From Oscillospiraceae bacterium (GTDB lineage Bacteria; Bacillota; Clostridia; Oscillospirales; Ruminococcaceae): a stretch of DNA of 18,741 nt. The number at the start of each line of letters is the position of its first letter. Position 1 is the first letter of the stretch. The stretch lies in contig DXNX01000041.1 of assembly GCA_019413245.1 (NCBI GenBank), positions 1 through 18,741 on the forward strand, written 5' to 3'. Shown here one piece after another: positions 12,000-18,741 of the stretch. The notes under the pieces are model-generated. The model searched no databases. It saw only the letters and a program-made list of their open reading frames with translations, and was not told where the DNA came from. The translations under genes and the position numbers were made by a program.

Positions 12000-13376
12000 A
12001 TGGCAAGCAAAGACTATACCCAGCTGGCGGAACAGATTGTCCGCTGTGTGGGCGGCAAAGAGAACGTGTCGGGGATTACCCACTGTGCCACCCGGTTGCG
12101 GTTTACCCTGAATGCAGCCGACAAGGCAGACCGGGAAGGCGTCAAGAAGATCCAGGGCGTCATCTCGCTGGTGGAAAGCGGCGGCCAGTTCCAGGTGGTC
12201 ATCGGCAACCATGTGGCGGATGTCTACCCCTTTGTGCTCAAGGCATTGGGCATGACAAATGAGGAGGCAGAGCAAAGCAAAGCCAGCGACACGGCGGAAA
12301 AGCAGAACGTTGTCAACCGCTTCCTGACCACCATCACCGGCATTTTTACGCCGATCATCGGCGCCATGGCCGGTGCCGGTATGCTCAAGGGCATCCTGAT
12401 TCTGCTGACCACCTTCAACTTGCTGGCAACCGACAGCGGCACCTACCGCATCCTCTACGCGGCAGCGGATGCGCTGTTCTCGTTCCTGCCCATTCTGCTG
12501 GCCTTCACGGCAGCCAAAAAGTTCGGCGCCAACACCTTTGTGTCGGTGGCCATCGGCTGTGCGCTGGTCTACCCCGATATGACTGCGGCCTATAACGCCG
12601 GGGATGCCCTGACCTTCCTGGGCGTTCCGGTCAACCTGATGAGCTACACCTCCTCGGTGCTGCCCATCATCTGTGCGGTGTTTGCCCAGTCCAAACTGGA
12701 AGCCCTGCTGAAAAAGGTGCTGCCTTCCATGATCCGCAATCTGCTTACCCCGTTGGCATCTTTGGCCATCATTGTTCCGGCGACCTTCCTGATTATCGGC
12801 CCCGTCACCAACACGGTGGGCAACACGTTGGCGGCTGCCTACACGGCATTGGTCAGCTTCTGCCCGCCGGTGGCCGGATTCATTGTGGCCGGTATCTGGC
12901 CCCTCTGCGTCATGGCTGGTGTACATTATGGCTTTGTGCCCATCGTCATCAACAATATTGCGGTTTACGGGCGTGACACCCTGTTCACCATCACCGGCGT
13001 CTGCAACATGGCCCAGGCCGGCGCCACCGCCGGTGTCTTCCTCAAGACCCGCAATCCCGAACTGAAAGAGATCTCCGGTCAGGCGGCTTTCTCCGCACTG
13101 ATTGCCGGTATCACCGAACCTGCCATGTACGGCGTCAACCTGAAGTACAAGCGTCCGTTCTATTTTGTCATGTTCTTCTCCGCCATTGCGGGCTGCATCA
13201 CCGCAACGGTGGGGGCCGGTGCCTCTGCGCTGGTGGGCACCGCGCTGCTGACGCTGCCCGCCTATGCCGGTGTGGGCTTTGCGGGCTTCCTCATTGCCTG
13301 CGCCATCGCCTTCTTCGGCACCATGATCTGCACCTATCTGTTCGGCTTTGACGATTCCATGATCGATAACGCCTGA
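12000..13376 (+). CDS. PTS sugar transporter EIIBC, beta-glucoside/sucrose (Glc superfamily) type
   Basis: 458-aa permease. The EIIB domain (1-90) has the phospho-cysteine in GITHCATRLRF (C29). The EIIC domain follows (about 105-458) with many membrane spans and the signature GITEP (370-374). It imports and phosphorylates a beta-glucoside-like sugar. The start at 12000 is set by GGAGGAGG eight bases upstream; an in-frame reading from 11868 would begin inside the promoter. Unlike BglF it has no fused EIIA domain: the protein stops right after the last helix (FGFDDSMIDNA), so EIIA must come from elsewhere. First gene of the rightward operon; its partner is the 6-phospho-beta-glucosidase. Confidence 0.92.
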   Translation: MASKDYTQLAEQIVRCVGGKENVSGITHCATRLRFTLNAADKADREGVKKIQGVISLVESGGQFQVVIGNHVADVYPFVLKALGMTNEEAEQSKASDTAEKQNVVNRFLTTITGIFTPIIGAMAGAGMLKGILILLTTFNLLATDSGTYRILYAAADALFSFLPILLAFTAAKKFGANTFVSVAIGCALVYPDMTAAYNAGDALTFLGVPVNLMSYTSSVLPIICAVFAQSKLEALLKKVLPSMIRNLLTPLASLAIIVPATFLIIGPVTNTVGNTLAAAYTALVSFCPPVAGFIVAGIWPLCVMAGVHYGFVPIVINNIAVYGRDTLFTITGVCNMAQAGATAGVFLKTRNPELKEISGQAAFSALIAGITEPAMYGVNLKYKRPFYFVMFFSAIAGCITATVGAGASALVGTALLTLPAYAGVGFAGFLIACAIAFFGTMICTYLFGFDDSMIDNA

Positions 13377-13408
13377 TTTCCCGCCCGGTCCCGGGCTGTG
13401 GGGGCGTG

Positions 13409-13438
13409 TGCCGCCCCTTTCGGGGCGGCAATTTGTTT
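13409..13438 (+). terminator. Intergenic hairpin, possible partial terminator
   Basis: TGCCGCCCC / GGGGCGGCA (13409-13417 with 13422-13430), loop TTTC, followed by ATTTGTTT. It lies between the PTS and the hydrolase gene. The T tail is poor, so it more likely lowers downstream expression or protects the PTS mRNA than fully terminates. Confidence 0.5.
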
Positions 13439-13464
13439 GCGCAAAACCTGCAAGGAGGTTCTGT

Positions 13465-14805
13465 ATGAAACTGACCGTAGCCGATGACCGCCGCTGCCTG
13501 CAGCGGGACGGCAAGCCCTTCTTCTGGCTGGCCGATACCCTGTGGAGCGCCTTCACCAACATGACCGACGAGGAACTGGAAAGTTACCTCATCCTGCGCC
13601 GCCAGCAGGGGTTCAACGTGCTGCAGATCAACATTCTGCCCCAGTGGGACCGCTGCTGGACCCCGGCACCATGCATGCCCTGGCCTTGCAAGGCGGACGG
13701 TATGTTTGATTACAGCGCCCCCATGAACCAGGACTATTTTGACCATGCCGCCCACATGTGTGAAAAGATCACCGCCTATGGTTTTACTCCGGCGCTGGTG
13801 GTGCTGTGGAGCAACTATGTGCCGGGCACCTGGGCTTCGGGGATGGTATCGGGCAACATCCTGCCCGAGGCACTGGTGGAACCTTACTGCCGCAAGGTGG
13901 CCGAAACCTTTGCCCGGTTTGACCCGGTGTATATTCTGAGTGGCGATACCGATCTGGACACCCCGGAAAGCGCAGCCTGCTACGAGAAAGTGCTGTACAC
14001 CATGCGCGGTCTTTGCCCCGACGCGCTGCTGACCCTGCACATCCGCGGGCGGTACACCTACCTGCCCAACACCCTGGCCCAGGGAGTGGACTTTTACCTC
14101 TACCAGTCCGGCCATAACGCGGGCTACCCCGAAAAATGCTATACCATGCCCGGCGAGATGCTGGCCGCCTACCCTCAAAAACCTATCCTGAACAGCGAAC
14201 CCTGTTATGAGCAGATGGGCTACAGCGGCAACAAATACGGCCGTTTCTCCGCCCGGGAAGTGCGCCGTGCCGCCTGGATGAGTGTGCTCTCCGGCGCCTG
14301 TGCGGGCGTTACCTACGGAGCTCACGGCGTCTGGAACTGGGTCAAGCCCGGCATGCCGGCCAACCCCGTGGGGGGCGAAGGCTTCGACGCCGCAAAACCC
14401 TGGACCGAGGCCATGCAGTTCCCCGGCGCCTGGGACTACGGCTGGCTCAAACAGCTGCTGGAGGACCACGGCGTTACGGCGCTGCTGCCCGACGACCGGG
14501 TGGCCAACGTCATCAAGGGGGTGCGCCATGTAAAGGCCCCCGACGGGCGGGATATGCTGGAACCCACCACCTCTCCCAACACCGAGATCCGCATGGCCTC
14601 CACCCCGGACGGCCGCCTGAGCCTGCTGTATGCCCCCTTCAATACCTGCGTGCAGCTGAAAGGGGACTGGACCGGCGCCCGCATTACGGTGGTGGACCTG
14701 GCCACCCGCCGCACCGCCCACCCGGCGGTGCAGTATGGGGACGGTATCACCCGCATCGAGATCTGCCCCTTTGCCGAGGATATCCTGATCCTGGCCCAAC
14801 GATAA
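13465..14805 (+). CDS. Apiosidase-like glycoside hydrolase (DUF4038 / GH140-type)
   Basis: 446-aa TIM-barrel hydrolase. The opening RRCLQRDGKPFFWLADTLWS and the RRQQGFNVLQINIL segment are the signature of DUF4038, the catalytic module of GH140 apiosidases. Candidate catalytic acids are D161 (ILSGDTD) and E245 (LNSEPCYE). The last 70 residues form a beta-rich domain (LSLLYAPFNTCVQLKG onward) like the C-terminal domain of this family. No signal peptide is seen, so it acts in the cytoplasm on imported sugar. The known GH140 enzyme (Bacteroides) removes apiose from pectin rhamnogalacturonan II. Start at 13465 with AAGGAGG. Downstream genes could handle apiose. Other DUF4038 members have untested substrates, so the substrate is inferred from context. 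Confidence 0.8.
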   Translation: MKLTVADDRRCLQRDGKPFFWLADTLWSAFTNMTDEELESYLILRRQQGFNVLQINILPQWDRCWTPAPCMPWPCKADGMFDYSAPMNQDYFDHAAHMCEKITAYGFTPALVVLWSNYVPGTWASGMVSGNILPEALVEPYCRKVAETFARFDPVYILSGDTDLDTPESAACYEKVLYTMRGLCPDALLTLHIRGRYTYLPNTLAQGVDFYLYQSGHNAGYPEKCYTMPGEMLAAYPQKPILNSEPCYEQMGYSGNKYGRFSAREVRRAAWMSVLSGACAGVTYGAHGVWNWVKPGMPANPVGGEGFDAAKPWTEAMQFPGAWDYGWLKQLLEDHGVTALLPDDRVANVIKGVRHVKAPDGRDMLEPTTSPNTEIRMASTPDGRLSLLYAPFNTCVQLKGDWTGARITVVDLATRRTAHPAVQYGDGITRIEICPFAEDILILAQR

Positions 14806-14824
14806 ACAGAAAGAGAGACTGCGT

Positions 14825-16231
14825 ATGCGACCCATCAAACTGGCTTACGCCCCCACCCGGCGCAGCATCTTTTCGGCGCCCGACGCCGTAAAATACCGCA
14901 ACCTCACCGCCCAGCGCCTGCGGGAACTGGGGGTGGACTTTGTGGACATTGACGACATCAACGAGGAGGGCCTGCTCTACAGCGAGGAAGACCGGCTGAA
15001 AATGCTGGCAAAATTCCGCGCCGCCGGTGTGGACGGTCTGCTGCTGGCCCACTGCAACTTTGGCACCGAGTACCTCTGCGCCCGGCTGGCCAAGGACCTG
15101 GGGGTGCCGGTATTGCTGTGGGGCCCCCTGGACGAGCGCCCCGAACCGGACGGCACCCGCCTGCGGGACACCCAGTGCGGCCTGTTTGCCACCGGCAAGG
15201 TGCTGCGGCGGTTCGGCGTACCCTTTACCTACCTGACCAATTGCCGCCTCACCGACCCGGTCTTTGCCCGGGGAATCCGGGATTTTCTGGCGGTGTGCAA
15301 CGTGGTGCGTACCTTTAAAAAGATCCGCATTTTGCAGATCGGCCCCCGGCCCTTTGATTTCTGGTCCACCATCTGCAACGAAGGGGAATTGCTGGAGCGG
15401 TTCGGTGTGGAACTGGCCCCCGTGCCCCTGCCCGAACTGACCGCCGAGGTGAAAAAGGCCATCGCCGACGGCACCGAGGTGGCAGAAACCATGGCCTACT
15501 GCCGGGAAAAGATGGTGGTGGAAGTCACCGACGACCAGCTGCGCAACATCGCCGGGCTGGCGGTGGCCATGCGGCGGCTCATCGCCAAATACCACTGCCA
15601 GGCGGGCGCCATCCAGTGCTGGAACGCCCTGCAGGGGGAACTGGGCATCATGCCCTGTGCCGCCAACGCCCTGCTCAACGACGAGGGCATCCCCATCGTC
15701 TGCGAGTCGGACATCCACGGCGCCATCACGGCGCTGCTGGTGGAGGCCGCCGCCAACGACGGCACCCGCAGCTTCTTTGCGGACTGGACCATCCGCCATC
15801 CCGACGAGCCCAACGGCGAGCTGCTGCAGCACTGCGGCCCCTGGCCGCTGTCGGTGGCGGGGTGCCGACCCCGGATCACCTACCCGCTGGCCTTCGACTG
15901 CCCGGGTTCGCTGACCGCCGAGGCCAAGCACGGCCAGGTGACCCTGGCCCGCTTTGACGGCGATAACGGCCAGTACAGCCTGCTGCTGGGCAACGCCGAA
16001 GGGGTGGACGGACCCAAGGGCATGGGCACCTACCTCTGGGTCAAGGTGGACAACATCAAACGGCTGGAAGCCAAGCTGGTGGAAGGCCCCTACATTCACC
16101 ACTGTGTGGGCATCCACAAGGATGTGGTGCCCGTATTGTACGAAGCCTGCAAGTACATCGGCGTGCAGCCCGACCTGTATGACCCCGTGGAGGAACAGAT
16201 CAAAGCCTATTGGAGAGGGGAAACAGAATGA
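14825..16231 (+). CDS. L-fucose/L-arabinose isomerase-family protein (FucI-like)
   Basis: 468-aa protein of the FucI/AraA-like fold (COG2407 type). N-terminal Rossmann-like domains (KLAYAPTRRSIFSAP, GVDGLLLAHCNFGTEYLC) are followed by a region with AIQCWNALQGELGIMPCAANALL (about 260-282) and CESDIHGAITALLVEAA (about 291-307), where family members bind metal and substrate. The C-terminus carries HHCVGIHKD (about 425-433). Such enzymes interconvert aldoses and ketoses using a divalent metal. Placed between an apiosidase-like hydrolase and a split transketolase, it is the natural candidate for an aldose-ketose isomerase such as apiose to apulose. The start has a modest GAGAG site. It overlaps the next gene by 4 bp (ATGA), showing tight coupling. 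True specificity cannot be read from sequence. Confidence 0.8.
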   Translation: MRPIKLAYAPTRRSIFSAPDAVKYRNLTAQRLRELGVDFVDIDDINEEGLLYSEEDRLKMLAKFRAAGVDGLLLAHCNFGTEYLCARLAKDLGVPVLLWGPLDERPEPDGTRLRDTQCGLFATGKVLRRFGVPFTYLTNCRLTDPVFARGIRDFLAVCNVVRTFKKIRILQIGPRPFDFWSTICNEGELLERFGVELAPVPLPELTAEVKKAIADGTEVAETMAYCREKMVVEVTDDQLRNIAGLAVAMRRLIAKYHCQAGAIQCWNALQGELGIMPCAANALLNDEGIPIVCESDIHGAITALLVEAAANDGTRSFFADWTIRHPDEPNGELLQHCGPWPLSVAGCRPRITYPLAFDCPGSLTAEAKHGQVTLARFDGDNGQYSLLLGNAEGVDGPKGMGTYLWVKVDNIKRLEAKLVEGPYIHHCVGIHKDVVPVLYEACKYIGVQPDLYDPVEEQIKAYWRGETE

Positions 16232-17064
16232 CAACGCAAGAACTGGAATCGCTCAGCTGGAAACTCCGCGCCGATGTCGCCGACATCATCATGGCCGGCG
16301 GCGGGGGCCACATCGGCGGCGATATGAGCGTGCTCAACGCCCTGCTGGTGCTCTACAAAAACCACCTGCACATCACGCCAGCCACGGTGGATGACCCCGA
16401 CCGGGACCGCTTTGTGCTCAGCAAAGGCCACGCCATGGAGAGCTACTACGCCGTGCTGGCGGACTGCGGCTTTCTGGACCTGGAGGACGTCAAGGCCCGG
16501 TTCTCCAAGTTCGGCTCGCCCTACATCGGCCACCCCAACAACAAGCTGCCGGGCATCGAGATGAACTCCGGCTCCCTGGGCCACGGCCTGCCGGTCTGTG
16601 TGGGCATGGCCCTGGCGGGCCGTATGGACGGCCGCAGCTACCGGGTCTACACCATCATGGGGGACGGCGAACTGGCCGAAGGTTCCGTCTGGGAGGGGGC
16701 CATGGCCGCCGCCAACTACGGGCTGGACAACCTCTGCGCCGTGGTGGACCGCAACCGGCTGCAGATCTCCGGCAATACCGAGGACGTGATGAAGCAGGAC
16801 AGCCAGGAACAGCGCTGGGCGGCCTTCGGCTGGAACGTCATCAGCGTGGACGGCAACAGCATCGAAGCGCTGGACGCCGCCTTCACCGCCGCCAAACACC
16901 ACAAGGGCAAACCCACCGTCATCATTGCCAACACCACCAAGGGCTACGGTTCCGCGCTGATGGAAAACAAGGCCGACTGGCACCATCACCTGCCCAACGC
17001 CCAGGAATACCAGCAGATCATCCGGGATTTTGCCCGGCGAAAGGAGGCTGTCTGCCATGGCTAA
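16228..17064 (+). CDS. Transketolase, N-terminal (TPP-binding) subunit
   Basis: 278-aa protein equal to the N-terminal half of transketolase. It contains SKGHAMESYYAVL (about 68-80) and the thiamine-diphosphate/magnesium motif GDGELAEGSVWEGAMAAANY ending in VVDRN (about 144-174). The start at 16228 overlaps the isomerase stop (ATGA) and has GAGGGG seven bases upstream. It works with the next gene product as a two-chain enzyme moving two-carbon units between sugar phosphates. The same split form occurs in apulose 4-phosphate transketolase (AptA/AptB) and in several Firmicute pentose pathways. No separate phosphopentose genes are in the window, so specialised use for this sugar is likely. Confidence 0.92.
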   Translation: MTTQELESLSWKLRADVADIIMAGGGGHIGGDMSVLNALLVLYKNHLHITPATVDDPDRDRFVLSKGHAMESYYAVLADCGFLDLEDVKARFSKFGSPYIGHPNNKLPGIEMNSGSLGHGLPVCVGMALAGRMDGRSYRVYTIMGDGELAEGSVWEGAMAAANYGLDNLCAVVDRNRLQISGNTEDVMKQDSQEQRWAAFGWNVISVDGNSIEALDAAFTAAKHHKGKPTVIIANTTKGYGSALMENKADWHHHLPNAQEYQQIIRDFARRKEAVCHG

Positions 17065-17992
17065 TACCATTCCCAACCGCCAGGCCATCTGCGATACCCT
17101 GCTGGCCCGCGCCGCCCAGGATAAGGATATCGTGGTTCTTTGCAGCGACTCCCGGGGGTCCGCGTCCCTGAGCCGCTTTGCCGATACCTTCCCCGACCAG
17201 TTTGTGGAAGTGGGCATTGCCGAGCAGGACCTGGTTTCCATCGCGGCGGGGCTGGCCCGCTGCGGCAAAAAGGCCTTTGCGGCGTCGCCCGCCTGCTTCC
17301 TGTCCACCCGCAGCTATGAACAGGCCAAGGTGGACTGCGCCTACTCCAACACCAACGTTACCCTTATCGGCATTTCGGGGGGCGTCAGCTACGGTGCTTT
17401 GGGCATGAGCCACCACAGCGCCCAGGATATCGCCGCCATGTCGGCACTGCCCAACATGCGGGTCTACCTGCCCAGCGACCGTTTCCAGACCGCCAAGCTG
17501 GTGGAAGCCCTGCTGCAGGACGAAAAGCCCGCCTACCTGCGGGTGGGCCGCAACGCGGTGGAGGACGTTTACACCGAGGACGCCTGCCCCTTTGCCATGG
17601 ATAAAGCTACCTGGCTGCGGGAAGGGGAGGATGTGGCCATCATTGCCTGCGGCGAGATGGTGCGCCCCGCCCTGGACGCCGCCGAAGCCCTGGCGGCGGA
17701 GGGCATTACCGCCACCGTGCTGGATATGTACTGCGTCAAACCGCTGGATAAAGAAGCGGTGCTGCGCGCCGCCCAAAAGGCCAAAGCGGTGCTGACGGTG
17801 GAAGAACACGCCCCCTACGGCGGCCTGGGCAGCATGGTGGCCCAGGTGGTGGCCGAAAACTGCCCCCGCAAGGTGAAGAACCTGACCCTGCCCGACGCGC
17901 CGGTCATCACCGGCACCAGCAAGGAGGTCTTTGCCTATTACGGCCTGGATGCGGCGGGCATTGCCGCCGCCGCCCGGGAGCTGGTCCGATGA
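17057..17992 (+). CDS. Transketolase, C-terminal subunit
   Basis: 311-aa partner subunit. The pyrimidine-binding domain has FVEVGIAEQDLVSIAAGLA (the Glu of GIAEQ activates thiamine diphosphate), a SHHSAQDIAAMSALPNM stretch, and a C-terminal domain with VLDMYCVKPLDKEAV and VEEHAPYGGLGS. The start at 17057 follows AAAGGAGG and overlaps the previous gene by 8 bp, so the two subunits are made together. It ends in a 4-bp ATGA overlap with the kinase gene. It forms the active site jointly with the N-terminal subunit. Confidence 0.92.
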   Translation: MANTIPNRQAICDTLLARAAQDKDIVVLCSDSRGSASLSRFADTFPDQFVEVGIAEQDLVSIAAGLARCGKKAFAASPACFLSTRSYEQAKVDCAYSNTNVTLIGISGGVSYGALGMSHHSAQDIAAMSALPNMRVYLPSDRFQTAKLVEALLQDEKPAYLRVGRNAVEDVYTEDACPFAMDKATWLREGEDVAIIACGEMVRPALDAAEALAAEGITATVLDMYCVKPLDKEAVLRAAQKAKAVLTVEEHAPYGGLGSMVAQVVAENCPRKVKNLTLPDAPVITGTSKEVFAYYGLDAAGIAAAARELVR

Positions 17993-18741
17993 AACCGTAC
18001 ATTCTGGCCATTGACCAGAGTACCCAGGGCACCAAGGGCGTGGTTTTTGACGGCGAAGGCACCCTGCTGGCCCGGGCGGACCGCCCCCATGCCCAGAAGA
18101 TCGACGCCAACGGCTGGGTGGAACACGATCCCCGGGAAATATTGCAAAACACCCTGGCGGTGGCCCGCGCCGCCCTGGAAAAAGCCGGGGTGGACCCGGC
18201 GGACCTGGCGGCGGTGGGCATCTCCAACCAGCGGGAAACGGTGCTGGCCTGGGATAAAACCACCGGCCAGCCCCTGTACAACGCCATTGTCTGGCAGTGC
18301 GGCCGGGCCAAAGACCTCTGCGCCCGGCTGGCCGATGCCGCCCCGATGGTCCGGCAAAAGACCGGGCTGCCTCTTTCGCCTTATTTCAGCGCCCCCAAAC
18401 TGGCCTGGATGCTGGAACATATCCCGGCGGTACGGCAGGCAGCCGACGCCGGGACCCTGTGCTGCGGCACGGTGGACAGTTGGCTGCTCTGGAACCTGAC
18501 CCGGGAGCGGGTACACCGCACCGACTATTCCAACGCCAGCCGCACCGGGCTGTTCAACATCCATACCCTGCGCTGGGACGAGGAGCTCTGCGCCCTGTAC
18601 GGGGTGCCGGTGCAGGCGCTGCCCCAGGTCTATATGTCGGACGGGGTGTTCGGCACCACCGACCTGGGGGGCTTCCTGAAGCGGGCGGTGCCCGTCTGCG
18701 GCGTGCTGGGGGACAGCCACGGCGCCCTGCTGGGGCAGGGA
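17989..18741 (+). CDS. FGGY-family carbohydrate kinase (glycerol kinase-like), 3' end outside the window
   Basis: 251 residues visible, about half of a normal 500-aa kinase; the frame is open to the window end. The N-terminal phosphate loop is AIDQSTQGTKGVVFD. SNQRETVLAWDKTTGQPLYNAIVWQ, SPYFSAPKLAWML, GTVDSWLLWNLT and TDYSNASRTGLFNIHTL closely follow glycerol kinases, including the Arg-Glu pair and the Tyr that hold glycerol. GVLGDSHGALLGQG is the catalytic-Asp region. It overlaps the transketolase stop by 4 bp. A glycerol-like pocket would suit a short branched ketose such as apulose, which would be phosphorylated before the transketolase step. Glycerol or dihydroxyacetone kinase is the alternative. 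Confidence 0.85.
   Translation, partial: MKPYILAIDQSTQGTKGVVFDGEGTLLARADRPHAQKIDANGWVEHDPREILQNTLAVARAALEKAGVDPADLAAVGISNQRETVLAWDKTTGQPLYNAIVWQCGRAKDLCARLADAAPMVRQKTGLPLSPYFSAPKLAWMLEHIPAVRQAADAGTLCCGTVDSWLLWNLTRERVHRTDYSNASRTGLFNIHTLRWDEELCALYGVPVQALPQVYMSDGVFGTTDLGGFLKRAVPVCGVLGDSHGALLGQG

Noticed and set aside
11628..16234. Long leftward open frames opposite the PTS, hydrolase and isomerase genes
   Set aside because: His/Gly/Gln-rich shadow frames opposite genes with clear domains; no ribosome binding sites.

Overview
The window looks like chromosomal DNA of a gut Oscillospirales Firmicute, roughly Faecalibacterium/Gemmiger/Subdoligranulum-like. This is inferred from GC-rich genes with strong AGGAGG ribosome binding sites, Clostridia-type mobile gene families and PTS sugar uptake. 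No species is claimed.

Layout. (1) 1-1080: two strong tandem promoters fire leftward out of the window, as expected of an rRNA or other stable-RNA operon. Facing right is a coaX-like pantothenate kinase gene in which several canonical active-site residues are replaced. (2) 1081-1500: a tRNA-Arg(CCG) locus whose 5' half is duplicated 203 bp upstream, a scar of site-specific integration. (3) 1500-9125: an accessory island. It holds a 27-residue membrane peptide gene with a lockable leader (type I toxin-like), a possible structured RNA, a divergent XRE regulator / SLOG-protein pair, two tyrosine recombinases in tandem, a RecA-like ATPase whose 3' end is built of inverted arrays of a 9-bp repeat, a HipB/HipA-type toxin-antitoxin operon with a textbook autoregulatory promoter, and a cluster of related palindromes. 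(4) 9243-18741: a sugar utilisation locus. LacI regulator and 6-phospho-beta-glucosidase genes point left. A PTS IIBC transporter, an apiosidase-like (GH140/DUF4038) hydrolase, a FucI-like isomerase, a split transketolase and an FGGY kinase (cut by the window edge) point right.

How the sugar genes may work together. No signal peptide is visible on either hydrolase, so substrates would be imported by the PTS and cut in the cytoplasm. Apiosidase-like hydrolase + isomerase + FGGY kinase + two-subunit transketolase matches, step for step, the known apiose -> apulose -> apulose 4-phosphate -> transketolase route. The 6-phospho-beta-glucosidase and beta-glucoside-type PTS would deal with the glucose half of a plant apiosyl-glucoside. 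My main hypothesis is therefore a PTS-coupled locus for apiose-containing beta-glucosides, with a FucI-like protein as the proposed apiose isomerase. Gene families are read directly from sequence motifs; the substrate is inference.
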